From Cyanobium sp. CZS48M (GTDB lineage: Bacteria > Cyanobacteriota > Cyanobacteriia > PCC-6307 > Cyanobiaceae): a stretch of 64,000 nt of DNA. Made by a program: the position numbers and the translations under genes. The stretch covers positions 52,551 through 116,550 of the forward strand of contig JAUCZK010000006.1 of NCBI GenBank assembly GCA_030373145.1, in the 5' to 3' direction. Below the pieces are notes generated by a model, which did not search any database, was not told the origin of the DNA, and saw nothing but the letters and a program-made list of their open reading frames with translations. Shown here piece after piece: positions 45,090 to 54,166 of the stretch (within the stretch, counting starts at the first letter, position 1; the number at the start of each line of letters is the position of its first letter).

Positions 45090-47750
45090 ATGGCTTCTGA
45101 TGCCATTGCCGCGGCCCGATGCCGCTGGCCGGAGATCCTTGCTGCCCTGGCGGGCCTAAGCGACAAGCAGCTCAGCAATCGCCATCAACCCTGCCCCCTG
45201 TGCGGCGGCACGGATCGCTACCGCTTTGACGACAAGGACGGCAGCGGCTCCTGGTTCTGCAACCAGTGCGGCGGCAAGGATCAGCGCGGCGGCGCCGGCT
45301 CGGGCATGGACCTGCTGATGCGCCGGCAGGGCTGGAGCTTTGTGGAGGCCGCCCGGCAGGTGGAGGCCTTCCTCGGACTGGTGCCTGATGCCCAGCACAC
45401 CAGTGCCAGCAGGGGCTCAAGCCGAAACGGCAAGCCCTGGCGCATGCCCGATCAGCCTCCCGCTAATGCCCCGCCGCCCGCGCTGAACCGCGGCGCCACC
45501 GCCCAGTGGGCCTACCGCAACGCTGCTGGGGAGGTGCTGTTCTGGATTCAGCGGATCCGGCTGCGCAGCGGCGGCAAGGCCTTCCTGCATTGCGTCTGGC
45601 TGGACGGGGACTGGCACCGGCCCAGCCGGCGCGACCCCTTCTCGTGCGACTGGCCCACCCCCAGACCGCTCTACCGGCTGCCGGATCTGCTGAGTCGCCC
45701 CGAGGCCCCGGTGCTGGTGGTGGAGGGGGAGGGCACGGCCGATGCGGCCGCCCAGCTGTTCCCCGAGCATGTGGTGCTGACCTGGCCCAATGGCGCCAAA
45801 GCCATCGCCAAGGCGGACTGGACGCCGCTGGCGGGCCGCTCGGTGACCCTCTGGCCTGATGCCGACGCGGCCGGCCTGGCCGCGATGGAGAGCCTGGCCG
45901 CACTGCTGCAGGCCCTGGACTGCCAGCTGCAGATCGTTGCGCTGCCCGATGACCTGCCATCGGGCTGGGACCTGGCCGATACCGACTGGACACCCCGGCA
46001 GGCCACCCGGCAGCTGGCCAGAGCGGCTCAGCCATGGAAAGCACCTGAAGGAAGCGGGGATGGCAGTGCTGCTGAAGCCGGTGCCGGTGGAGAAGGCAAC
46101 GGCGATGACGACCCTCCCGTAGCGGAGGCAACGGCTGCTCCCCGGCCAGCCGCACCCTTCCTGTGCCTCGGCTACGACGCCGACGCGAACTTCTACCAAC
46201 CGGGCAGCACCGGCCAGGTGATTCGCCTGCCCCGCGGCTGCCACACCGCCACCCACCTGGTAGCGCTGGCGCCGCTGGAGTACTGGGAGAGCCTTTACCC
46301 AAGCCGCACGGGAGTGAACTGGCCGGCGGCCGCCAGTGATCTGCACAAGAGCTCGGCCGCGATGGGGATCTTTGCGGTGGAGCGCATCCGCGGGCGGGGG
46401 GCCTGGTGGGATGAGGGGCGCACGGTGCTGCACCTCGGCGATCGCCTGATCACCCCGGAGGGGGAGCAAGCCATCACCAAACCGATCCGCTCGCGCCACA
46501 TCTACCAGCGCCTCAAGCGCCTCGAGGGCCCGTGCGGCGTCGACCCCCTGACCGTGCAGGAAGCGGCGGTGATCGTGAGCATCGCCAACCGCTTCCGCTG
46601 GGAGGTGCCCGCCTCCGGCACCCTGCTGCTCGGCTGGGTGGTGCTGGCCCCCATCTGCGGAGCCCTGCGCTGGCGGCCCCACCTCTGGCTCACCGCCGGC
46701 GCCGGCTCAGGCAAGAGCCAGATCCTCGATCGCTTCGTGGCGCCGCTGCTTGGGGACCTGAGCCTGGTGGTGGTGGGCGCCACGACGGAGGCGGGCCTGC
46801 GGCAGACCATCTGCTCGGACGCCATGCCGGTGGTCTTCGATGAGGCGGAGAGCAACGAGAAGGGCGATCAGCAGCGGCTGCAGGCGATCCTCTCCCTGGC
46901 CCGGGTGTCCAGCAGCGAGAGCAGCGCCGAAATGCTCAAGGGTTCGCCCAGCGGTGAGGTGAGCCGTTATCGGGTTCGTTCGATGTTTCTGATGAGCTCG
47001 ATCGCCACCGCCCTCAAGCAAGGAGCCGACAAGAGCCGCTTTGCCCAGCTCACCCTGCGCAGCCCATCGGACCTGGGCAAGGAGGAGCGCGAGGCCCACT
47101 GGCAGGCCCTCGATCGGGACCTGGAGCGTCACATCACCCCGGAGCTGGCGCGGTGTCTGATCGCCCGCACCGTGTCGCTGATCCCGGTGATCCGCCAGTC
47201 GGTCGGCGTCTTCTCCGCCGCTGCCGCCCGACACTTCGATTCCCAGCGCCTGGGCGATCAGTACGGCACCTTGATGGCCGGGGCCTGGTCGCTGCTCAGC
47301 GATGCGGTGCCGACCCAGAAGGAGGCCGAGCATTGCATCGCCTGCCACGACTGGGAGAGCTACAGCCAGAGCACCGAAGTCCCTGACGAGTCCCGCTGCA
47401 TCCAGACGATCCTGCAGCGCCAGGTGCGGGTGGAAACCGACGACAAGCCCGTCACCCGCACCATCGGCGAACTGGTGGAGCTGGCCGCGTGCGACACCAC
47501 CTGCATCGACGTGAGCCCTGGCCTGGCGGTCCAGACCCTGGGGCGCCATGGCCTGCGGGTGGATCAGGACCGCCTGCTGGTGAGCAACACCGCCAAGGCG
47601 ATCGAGCAGTTCCTCGCCGATACCGCCTGGCAGAACAGCTGGCCGGTGGTGCTGCTGCGCCTGGCCGGAGCGCAACGGGCCGGACCCGTGCGCTTCTGCG
47701 GCGCCGGCATGGTCAGCCGTGCTGTCGCCATTCCCCTGAGCGTGCTGTAA
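45090..47750 (+). CDS. Phage primase-helicase (zinc finger, TOPRIM, DUF927-like helicase)
   Basis: This 886-residue fusion has an N-terminal CHC2-like zinc finger (CPLCGGTDRYRF and WFCNQCGG, residues about 35-60), a TOPRIM domain (VLVVEGEGTADAAAQLF near 210; LWPDADAAGLAAME) and a C-terminal DUF927-type ATPase with Walker A LTAGAGSGKSQIL near 534 and acidic Walker B-like VVFDEAESNE. It would prime and unwind element DNA. Start ATG 45090. It directly precedes a repeat-rich stretch that could be an origin. Confidence 0.88.
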   Translation: MASDAIAAARCRWPEILAALAGLSDKQLSNRHQPCPLCGGTDRYRFDDKDGSGSWFCNQCGGKDQRGGAGSGMDLLMRRQGWSFVEAARQVEAFLGLVPDAQHTSASRGSSRNGKPWRMPDQPPANAPPPALNRGATAQWAYRNAAGEVLFWIQRIRLRSGGKAFLHCVWLDGDWHRPSRRDPFSCDWPTPRPLYRLPDLLSRPEAPVLVVEGEGTADAAAQLFPEHVVLTWPNGAKAIAKADWTPLAGRSVTLWPDADAAGLAAMESLAALLQALDCQLQIVALPDDLPSGWDLADTDWTPRQATRQLARAAQPWKAPEGSGDGSAAEAGAGGEGNGDDDPPVAEATAAPRPAAPFLCLGYDADANFYQPGSTGQVIRLPRGCHTATHLVALAPLEYWESLYPSRTGVNWPAAASDLHKSSAAMGIFAVERIRGRGAWWDEGRTVLHLGDRLITPEGEQAITKPIRSRHIYQRLKRLEGPCGVDPLTVQEAAVIVSIANRFRWEVPASGTLLLGWVVLAPICGALRWRPHLWLTAGAGSGKSQILDRFVAPLLGDLSLVVVGATTEAGLRQTICSDAMPVVFDEAESNEKGDQQRLQAILSLARVSSSESSAEMLKGSPSGEVSRYRVRSMFLMSSIATALKQGADKSRFAQLTLRSPSDLGKEEREAHWQALDRDLERHITPELARCLIARTVSLIPVIRQSVGVFSAAAARHFDSQRLGDQYGTLMAGAWSLLSDAVPTQKEAEHCIACHDWESYSQSTEVPDESRCIQTILQRQVRVETDDKPVTRTIGELVELAACDTTCIDVSPGLAVQTLGRHGLRVDQDRLLVSNTAKAIEQFLADTAWQNSWPVVLLRLAGAQRAGPVRFCGAGMVSRAVAIPLSVL

Positions 47751-48037
47751 CTGCCTGCTGTGACAAAACCCCCAGTCGTGACGCCAGCAGTAACGCCCAG
47801 ATCGCCTGCCCCACAACGGCTCTGGGCCGCTGTAACGATGTAACGCTCCAGAGATCGGATAGAGCCCCCTATGAATTCAATGACGCATGAACACCTTTCC
47901 AGCCAGGCCCTGCTGCTTGCTTCTGCTTCTCTATTCAAATCAGCGTCACATCGTTACAGGCATCGCCAGAAGACAAGGCTGGTCTGCGATCTCAGCCGTC
48001 ACGCCTTCCGTCACAGCCCGTCACCACTGAAACGGCC
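47751..48037. repeat. Non-coding stretch with inverted repeat and GTAAC repeats
   Basis: No gene is seen in these 287 bp. CTGTAACGATGT at 47830-47841 recurs exactly inverted as ACATCGTTACAG at 47948-47959. Further GTAAC copies (GTAACTGC, GTAACGCC, GTAACGCT) and several GTCAC/GTGAC motifs lie around. Repeats downstream of a primase-helicase are compatible with a replication origin; this is inference. Confidence 0.45.
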
Positions 48038-48724
48038 ATGCTCACAACCACCTGGCTTGATCCGATCCCTGGCCTCTGGCGCGATGAGGAGGCCCATCGC
48101 TACTGGCTGGGGGATCACCTGTTCCCGGTGTCGATCACTGGCGTGCTGGGCCATGGCCTGAGCGAGACCGCCAAACGGGCGATCGCAGCCAAGCGGCCGA
48201 TCTGGGAGCCGCGCGGTACCACCGTCCACGCGGCCCTGGAGCACTACAGCCAGGCCCGCTTCCTGGTGGGCAAGAGCCCCGGAGACGCCCTGCTGGAAGT
48301 CGAAACCCTGCCGGGACATCACCAATACCGGGACTGGATCCTGCCGCTGCTGCAACTGCCGCTCTGGGACGAGGTGCGGGTGATCGCGAGCGAACGGCTC
48401 ACCTGCTGCCTGACCCGCAACATCGCCGGGGCCTTTGACGGCGCCTACATCTCGCCCGCCCTGAGCGAGCGCCGGGGCCGAGAGGTGCGGGTGCTTTATG
48501 ACCTCAAGACGCTCTCGGAGCACGGGCGGCCGTATTCCACCGCTGCCCAGCTCGGCGGATACATGGTGCTGGAGGCCGCCCAGGGGAACCACGTCGAGCT
48601 GGGCCAGACGATCTGGAGCAAGCCCGGCGAGGCGTTCACCAGCACCTTCTACAGCCGTGAGCAGTGCCTGGCCGCCTGGGCCGCGGCCTGGAGCGGCTAC
48701 TGCCTGGCCCATCGCCCCTTCTGA
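48038..48724 (+). CDS. PD-(D/E)XK nuclease (RecB/Cas4-like)
   Basis: This 228-residue protein has the nuclease core: IAGAFDGAYISP (first Asp), VRVLYDLKTLSEHG (D-x-K) and YSTAAQLGGYMVLEAAQG (Gln motif), the RecB/Cas4-like arrangement common in phage exonucleases. An N-terminal HTVHAALE-like helix (GTTVHAALEHYSQ) supports it. It probably acts in recombination or replication with the SSB-like protein. Confidence 0.8.
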   Translation: MLTTTWLDPIPGLWRDEEAHRYWLGDHLFPVSITGVLGHGLSETAKRAIAAKRPIWEPRGTTVHAALEHYSQARFLVGKSPGDALLEVETLPGHHQYRDWILPLLQLPLWDEVRVIASERLTCCLTRNIAGAFDGAYISPALSERRGREVRVLYDLKTLSEHGRPYSTAAQLGGYMVLEAAQGNHVELGQTIWSKPGEAFTSTFYSREQCLAAWAAAWSGYCLAHRPF

Positions 48725-48827
48725 GAACCCCGGCGCACGCGAGGCAGGCAAGAGCATTGGCTAGCAATTCAGAGCCGCTAGATTGAGCTGGCTCGGACTC
48801 GTCCGGCCACGTCTCTTCTGCTTCCTG

Positions 48828-49205
48828 ATGGCGGACCTTCTGCTCGCTCCTTCCCCCGAGTCGCCAATCGCTGGCTCGGTGGGTGCTGTTGATGCCCTGC
48901 TGGATGCCATCACCGCGATCAAGGCCCAGCAGAGGTCACTGGAGCAGCAGCTCGAACCCCTGCTGGAGGCGCTCAGCGAGGCCATGGCCACGGGCGAGCT
49001 GGATCCGTCCTTCTGCCACAACGACTGGTCGTTCAGCCACAGCCTCGGCCGGTTGACCCACGACTTCCCGCCGGCGGTGCAGCAGATCGAGAAGCAGCTC
49101 AAGGCCGCCAAGGAGTCGGCGATCCAGCAGGGCAACACCACCGAGAAGCGCGGCAAGCCCTTCTGGACCATCCGAGCGCCCAGGGCACAGGAGCTGCTGT
49201 TCTGA
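48828..49205 (+). CDS. Helical phage protein of unknown function
   Basis: This 125-residue protein starts at ATG 48828 (MADLLLAPSPESPIAGSVG). The central part is helical and possibly coiled-coil (ALLDAITAIKAQQRSLEQQL), followed by DPSFCHNDWSFSHSLGRLTH and a basic end. It lies just before the terminase genes. No family recognised. Confidence 0.65.
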   Translation: MADLLLAPSPESPIAGSVGAVDALLDAITAIKAQQRSLEQQLEPLLEALSEAMATGELDPSFCHNDWSFSHSLGRLTHDFPPAVQQIEKQLKAAKESAIQQGNTTEKRGKPFWTIRAPRAQELLF

Positions 49206-49209
49206 GCTG

Positions 49210-49731
49210 ATGCCGCAGCGTTCCCATGCCCAGGCCCCGTCTGATCCGGTGGAGGAGCTGCGCTCCGCGCCGGATCAACAGGATGCCGATGGAGAGACGC
49301 TGTGGGAGCCGGTGGCGGTGGATCCGACCCGGCCGATCAGCCAGACCAATCCACCCCGCCGGGCACCCCATCACGCCCAGACCCCCAGAGCTACCGCAGG
49401 GGAGGTGGAGCGCCGCATCGCCGAGGCCCAGCTGTGGATCGCCCAGCGGTTGCCATTGCTGGAGATCAGGGCAAAAGCGGGCGAAAGCTGGGGGGTGAGC
49501 AATGTCAAAACGATCAACCGCTATCTCGACCTGGCGCGGATGCGGATGGTGGAGGAGCTGATCTCCGACCGCCGCCGCCATCAGGCCGAGCAGATCTTTG
49601 CCCTCAATGAGTGCGCCCGCCGGGCGATGGATGCCGACCAGTTCAGTGCTGCGGTGGGTGCCTTCCGAGTGATCGCCGAGATCGGCGGGCTGCTGCGGGC
49701 GCCGATCAAGCCGCCGGAGGCACGATCGTGA
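49210..49731 (+). CDS. Terminase small subunit candidate
   Basis: This 173-residue protein has a disordered, Pro-rich N-terminus, then a helical domain (EVERRIAEAQLWIAQRLPLL, VSNVKTINRYLDLARMRMVE) with an HTH-like pattern, and a C-terminal helical part (DQFSAAVGAFRVIAEIGGLL). Position immediately before, and overlapping (GTGA), the large terminase gene supports a pac-recognition role. Called from context and fold pattern. Confidence 0.75.
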   Translation: MPQRSHAQAPSDPVEELRSAPDQQDADGETLWEPVAVDPTRPISQTNPPRRAPHHAQTPRATAGEVERRIAEAQLWIAQRLPLLEIRAKAGESWGVSNVKTINRYLDLARMRMVEELISDRRRHQAEQIFALNECARRAMDADQFSAAVGAFRVIAEIGGLLRAPIKPPEARS

Positions 49732-51305
49732 GTGGCCTCCTGCTGCCGGAGACGGACCCCTGGGGTGACGCCGGCCTGCTCCACCTGCCCGTTGCCAGTG
49801 CTTCTGCGCCCCAGGACCCGCAGAGCCTGCGGGCCTTCATCGCCGAGGCCTACCCCCGCTATGGCTTCCACCGCTGGGCCGAGCTGCTGATCGAGCTGCT
49901 GCAGCAGGTGGCCGATGGCCAGCTCAGCCGCTTGATCGTCACCTGTCCTCCCCGGCTCGGCAAAAGCCTCTTGGTGTCCAAGCTGTTCCCGGCCTACTTC
50001 CTGCAGCGCTACCCGCACCTGTTCGCGGCGATCGCGTCGTATTCGGCGGAGCTGGCCTATGCCCACAGCCGGGAGGCACGCCATTTCTACCGGGTGACCG
50101 GCCACCTGCTGGCCCGTGATTCTGCGGCGGTGGGCAACTGGCTGACGCGGCAGCGGGGCGGCTGCATCGCCGCCGGCGTGGATGGGCCGTTCACCGGCAA
50201 GGGCTACAGCCTGGGGATCATCGATGACCCTTATAAGGGCCCGGGCGATGCGGCGAGTCCTGCCCTGCGGCAGAAGCTGATCGACTGGCTGCGCTCGGTG
50301 TGGCTGACGCGGGCCGAACCCGCCTCGGTGCTCGGGCCTGACGGCCAGGAGCAGCCGAACCTCTCGGCCCAGGTGATCGTGCTCACCCGCTGGGACCATC
50401 AGGACGTGGTGGCCTGGCTGCTGGAGCAGGAGCTGGGGGAGGCACCGCAGGACTGGACCCTGCTTGACCTGCCCGCCATCGCCGAGCCCACCAGCCAGCG
50501 CCCGAAGCTGCCGCCCACCTGCACACTCATTCCCGACTGGCGCCTGCCTGGTGAGGCGCTGTGCCCGGAGCGGTTCCCGCTGCCGGAGTTGCTCAAGATC
50601 CGCGCCCGTCTCGGTGCCTATTGGTGGGCGGCGCTGTACCAGCAGCGGCCCAGCCCGGCGACGGGCTCGATTTTCCTGCGCCACTGGATCCGCGGGCCCG
50701 AGGCCCGTCCACATGGAGAGCGGAACTACGCCCTGCTGGCGCTGTCGTGCGACCTGTCGTTCAAGGGGGAGGCGGAGAGCGACTACTGCGGCTTCTGTCT
50801 GGCTGGTCTGTTAGCCCCAGCGGCCCGCGGCGCCATCCCCCGATCGGGTGAATCTGAGGCGCCCATGCCCCAGGCGGAGCTGGAGATCGAGGTGCTGTGG
50901 GCGGCGCGGCACCGCTTTGGTCTGCCGGAGGTGATCCGCTTCCTGCTGGGCTGCCTGGAAACCCTCGAGCAGCAGGGCCTACGCCCCAATGCGGTGCTGA
51001 TCGAGGACGCGGCCAATGGCCCCGCCGTGCTGCAGACGCTCAGGCGGCGGGTGCCGGGAATGCTGCCGATCACTGCCAGGGGCAGCAAGGAAACCCGCGC
51101 CCATGCCGTTGCTCCGCTGGTGGAGGCCGGCCAGATCCGCTTCCACCACCGCGCCCAGCCACTGGTGGAGGAAGCGATCCGGTTCCCCAGGGGCAGCAAG
51201 GACCTGGTGGATGCCTTCTGCCACGGGGCCCTCTGGCTGGAGGGGCGCTACTGGCGGGCCCAGGGCCTCCAGCCGCTGGCGGCACCGCTGCTGATCTGCC
51301 GCTGA
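49728..51305 (+). CDS. Terminase large subunit
   Basis: This 525-residue packaging motor starts at GTG 49728. ATPase: deviant Walker A TCPPRLGKSLLVSKLF near residue 80, Walker B SLGIIDDPYKGPGD, coupling motif IVLTRWDHQD. C-terminal nuclease: LSCDLSFKGEAESDYCGF (first Asp), VLIEDAANGPAVLQTL (second) and KDLVDAFCHGALW (third). All motor and nuclease elements are present, so the enzyme looks intact. Confidence 0.9.
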   Translation: MSGLLLPETDPWGDAGLLHLPVASASAPQDPQSLRAFIAEAYPRYGFHRWAELLIELLQQVADGQLSRLIVTCPPRLGKSLLVSKLFPAYFLQRYPHLFAAIASYSAELAYAHSREARHFYRVTGHLLARDSAAVGNWLTRQRGGCIAAGVDGPFTGKGYSLGIIDDPYKGPGDAASPALRQKLIDWLRSVWLTRAEPASVLGPDGQEQPNLSAQVIVLTRWDHQDVVAWLLEQELGEAPQDWTLLDLPAIAEPTSQRPKLPPTCTLIPDWRLPGEALCPERFPLPELLKIRARLGAYWWAALYQQRPSPATGSIFLRHWIRGPEARPHGERNYALLALSCDLSFKGEAESDYCGFCLAGLLAPAARGAIPRSGESEAPMPQAELEIEVLWAARHRFGLPEVIRFLLGCLETLEQQGLRPNAVLIEDAANGPAVLQTLRRRVPGMLPITARGSKETRAHAVAPLVEAGQIRFHHRAQPLVEEAIRFPRGSKDLVDAFCHGALWLEGRYWRAQGLQPLAAPLLICR

Positions 51306-51319
51306 GGGGGAACAGAGCC

Positions 51320-51991
51320 ATGCCCGCCGCCGTGCTGTCTGCCCGAACCGAGACGGCCCCCACAGCGTTCCAGCTGGTGCTGCCGCTCACGGTGGTGCTG
51401 GTGGGTGATGGCGCCGGTGTGGCGCAGATGCTGCGTCAGCGGCGCTACCGGAGGCCCTCCTGCCACGCGCGGGCAGAGCAGCTGCAGCTGGATCTGCAGC
51501 CACCGCGGCATCTACCTATCTCTCAGTCGACCGGAAGACTTCTCCCGAAGCGCCTCCCGAAGACCCCCCGCCGCCAGCGACCGGTGCGGCCCCATGCCGC
51601 TGCCGATGCCCTGGCGCTGGAGCACATGGACCTGGCGGAGAAGATCGCCGGCAACTTCGCCCGCCGCACCGTTCACCCCAGGGAAGATCTGCTGCAGCTC
51701 GCGATGATCGGGTTGATCAAGGCGGCTCGGCGTTATGACCCTGCACGGGGCCCGTTTCGGCCCTATGGACGCACCTATGCGAACGGGGAAATCACCCACT
51801 TCCTACGGGACAGCGGCTTCCTGCTGAAGGTACCGCCCACGTGGAGGGAGCTTCACGCAAGGGGGCAACGTTTGCTTGCGTTGGGCTTTGATGTGAGGCA
51901 ACTGGCCGATCGGCTGAGGATCAGCGTTGAACATTGGCAGGAGATTGCGGAGGCATGTACGGTGAAGGTGGTGGCATACGCTCTTGAGTAG
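51320..51991 (+). CDS. Sigma-70-like protein lacking region 4
   Basis: This 223-residue protein has a variable N-terminus of about 90 residues and then sigma region 2: LALEHMDLAEKIAGNFARRT, REDLLQLAMIGLIKAARRYD, FRPYGRTYANGEITHFLRDS, followed by a region 3-like FLLKVPPTWRELHARGQRLL. The order matches group 3 (SigB/SigF-type) sigma factors. It ends about 50 residues later with a short HTH-like part, with no visible region 4. It may direct element late transcription. It lies 14 bp after the terminase gene. Confidence 0.72.
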   Translation: MPAAVLSARTETAPTAFQLVLPLTVVLVGDGAGVAQMLRQRRYRRPSCHARAEQLQLDLQPPRHLPISQSTGRLLPKRLPKTPRRQRPVRPHAAADALALEHMDLAEKIAGNFARRTVHPREDLLQLAMIGLIKAARRYDPARGPFRPYGRTYANGEITHFLRDSGFLLKVPPTWRELHARGQRLLALGFDVRQLADRLRISVEHWQEIAEACTVKVVAYALE

Positions 51992-52434
51992 CGTTTAGAT
52001 CAGATGCGAGCACATACTTATGGATTTGCAGTTAACAATATTGTTTCCAGCCAGTCATATTTAGCTGGTATTCAACAACCCTAAAGAGTGGCTCTAATTT
52101 ATAAAGCATCGAATTTTATGACCTGCAAGGCCATCTCGAAGGTGTAATTCGCGAAGCTTCATGAGCTCTAACGGCTTGCCTCTCTTGGGACTCAAATAAT
52201 GTATTAGATGATTCTTTCGCATTCGGAAATGTGCTTTCACTACAACACTTGAATAAGTGCGGCGCCCATGCGACGCTTCCACTAGGATGGGTTCGCCAAT
52301 CGACACTAAACCCACAACTAAGTCATCATCAACGACCGCCTTCGCCCGTAGCTGGGCCATTGCCGCTAGCCGCCCTTGACAATTTGTCAAAATACGGCAA
52401 AAAAGAGCAACTCTCAAGACTCAATCCTAAAACC
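51992..52434. other. AT-richer leader of the cargo block, no convincing gene
   Basis: From 51992 base composition shifts clearly toward A+T. A leftward frame at 52094-52417 (107 codons) has no family resemblance and is not accepted. The first part may hold the terminator of the terminase-sigma transcript (CCAGC at 52050 and GCTGG at 52067 flank an AT-rich loop). The right end carries the palindrome at 52376-52390. Confidence 0.5.
52376..52390 (+). promoter_or_regulatory. Palindrome TTGACAA-T-TTGTCAA upstream of winged-helix/dGTPase pair
   Basis: The arms TTGACAA (52376-52382) and TTGTCAA (52384-52390) are perfectly symmetric around one T and lie 44 bp before the first gene. The left arm also contains a consensus -35 hexamer TTGACA; a good -10 was not evident at usual spacing. 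A repressor site over the promoter, possibly for the adjacent winged-helix-like protein, is inferred. Confidence 0.5.
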
Positions 52435-52659
52435 ATGCGCACAAGCCAAGCAGATTTCGACGCGATTGCTCGTTTGGTCATTGAATACATTTCGGGTCAA
52501 GCTGAGCCAATTTCTCTCGAAGATATTGAACAGCATTTTGCCGATGCTCCCCAAACAATCTCTGTAGGCAGAGTGATCCTGCAGTTACTGGCAGACCAAA
52601 AGCTATGCCTAACAGAAGATAGGCGAGTTATGGCTACTAAAGCCATGGTACCAGCGTGA
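52435..52659 (+). CDS. Small winged-helix-like protein paired with dGTPase
   Basis: This 74-residue protein begins MRTSQADFDAIARLVIEYIS, followed by EPISLEDIEQHFADAPQTIS and ILQLLADQKLCLTEDRRVMA: three helices and a beta-wing pattern, as in small winged-helix regulators. It ends 9 bp before the dGTPase gene. A regulator of the pair, perhaps acting at the palindrome upstream, is the simplest reading; it could also be a partner or inhibitor of the dGTPase. Confidence 0.6.
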   Translation: MRTSQADFDAIARLVIEYISGQAEPISLEDIEQHFADAPQTISVGRVILQLLADQKLCLTEDRRVMATKAMVPA

Positions 52660-52668
52660 TAGCTTGAA

Positions 52669-53997
52669 GTGCCTTCATCACGAACGGATCAGCGCATTCC
52701 TGAAGGGACATTTGATAGGACTCCTTTTGAGGTTGATCGAGATAGAGTCCTTTATTCATATGAGTTTCGCCGATTAGCAGGAGTCACGCAAGCTGCTAAT
52801 GCTTCCGAAGGGCCAAACCTGCACAATCGATTAACCCATAGCCTTAAAGTCGCCCAAGTCGGAAGAAGGCTGGCTCAATATCTCCTGAAGCGATATCCTA
52901 CAGAGGTAGGCGAATGTGGGGGGCTTGACATAGATGTTGTTGAAACTGCATGTCTTGCACATGATCTAGGGCATCCACCTTTCGGGCATGCAGCAGAGAG
53001 TGTGTTAAATTCCGAGCTCGCTAAAGTTGACACTTGCTTAGGATTCGAAGGCAATGCTCAGTCTTTTAGAACTGTAGTTTACCGCTCAATCAGAAGAACC
53101 AGTAGTGACGGAATGAATTTGGCTGTAGCGACACTTAATGCAGTCCTTAAGTACCCTTGGTCCCAGGCTGATCAGCAGGGGCAGACCAAGAAAAAGTGGG
53201 GATATTATCCAGAAGAATCTGAGGCATTTGAGTTTGCAAGAGGGTTAGTTGGTCCTAATCGGTTGCATAATCAAACACTGGAAGCTGCTGCAATGGATTT
53301 AGCCGATGATATTGCATATTCAGTTCATGATGTAGACGACTTCTATCGAGCTGGAATGATTCCATTGGATCAATTAATTTGCGGCGCTGGCGAGCGGCAT
53401 AGATTCTTGGAATGGGTAAGCTGCCATTCAAAGAGCAGTGACTTTGGCTTTTCAGTGGCAGATGTATTGGAAATGGGTAATAACTACTTCGATAGCCTTC
53501 TGCGAACTGCCAAGTGCCTGGTTTCGCCATTTGTAAACACGCGAGAGCAACTGCAAGATCTTCATACACTAACTTCTCTTCATATTACGCGTTTTTTGGG
53601 CTGCCTTGATGGACCTGTTCCGTTTGAAATCAATCCAGCTGCCGAAACTCAAATTGTTAGATCTAGGTGGCTGAATTTTGAAATTATGATTTTGAAGCTC
53701 CTCATGCAACGCTATGTTTATCAAGATAACAGTCTTCTGGCACAGCAGCATGGACATAAGCGGCTGATTGCTGAAGTCTTTCATGCGCTAAGAATTTCAA
53801 TAGGAGATCATGGTGGTAATGGCATGGTCCCGAGGAGATTTGAACTTGATGCAAGGGAGGCCAAAGGAGATCAGATATTGGCCGCGAGGCTAGCCGCTGA
53901 TATCGTCTGCTCAATGGATGAGCCGCAGATTTTGATGTTCTACCAGAGGCTCTTGGGAATTCGCCCTGGCATCTTGGCAGAGCGCCTCATCTACTAG
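52669..53997 (+). CDS. HD-domain dGTP triphosphohydrolase-like protein
   Basis: This 442-residue protein from GTG 52669 belongs to the Dgt family. RDRVLYSYEFRRLAGVTQAA precedes NRLTHSLKVAQVGRRLAQYL (metal His), the HD box ACLAHDLGHPPFGHAAE near residue 100, GFEGNAQSFRTVVY, and the final metal Asp region MDLADDIAYSVHDVDDF. Dgt enzymes split dGTP into deoxyguanosine and triphosphate, and some dGTPases deplete dNTPs as antiphage defence. The AT-rich gene sits inside a GC-rich element, suggesting separate acquisition. Confidence 0.9.
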   Translation: MPSSRTDQRIPEGTFDRTPFEVDRDRVLYSYEFRRLAGVTQAANASEGPNLHNRLTHSLKVAQVGRRLAQYLLKRYPTEVGECGGLDIDVVETACLAHDLGHPPFGHAAESVLNSELAKVDTCLGFEGNAQSFRTVVYRSIRRTSSDGMNLAVATLNAVLKYPWSQADQQGQTKKKWGYYPEESEAFEFARGLVGPNRLHNQTLEAAAMDLADDIAYSVHDVDDFYRAGMIPLDQLICGAGERHRFLEWVSCHSKSSDFGFSVADVLEMGNNYFDSLLRTAKCLVSPFVNTREQLQDLHTLTSLHITRFLGCLDGPVPFEINPAAETQIVRSRWLNFEIMILKLLMQRYVYQDNSLLAQQHGHKRLIAEVFHALRISIGDHGGNGMVPRRFELDAREAKGDQILAARLAADIVCSMDEPQILMFYQRLLGIRPGILAERLIY

Positions 53998-54166
53998 CTT
54001 CGAAACAACATAGGTACCAAATGCTGAAAAGGCAATTAATGCTACTGGGTCTGGATACCAGTGCAAATACTAAATATTGGAAGTAGTAACATCATGTAAG
54101 GCAATGACCCGCCCACATATCGAAACTATGCCGAGCCTAGCCGTTGATCCATTCTCGGCGCAAATA

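Noticed and set aside
52094..52417. 107-aa leftward frame in the AT-richer leader
   Set aside because: No family resemblance and no convincing start site; kept only as a remark.
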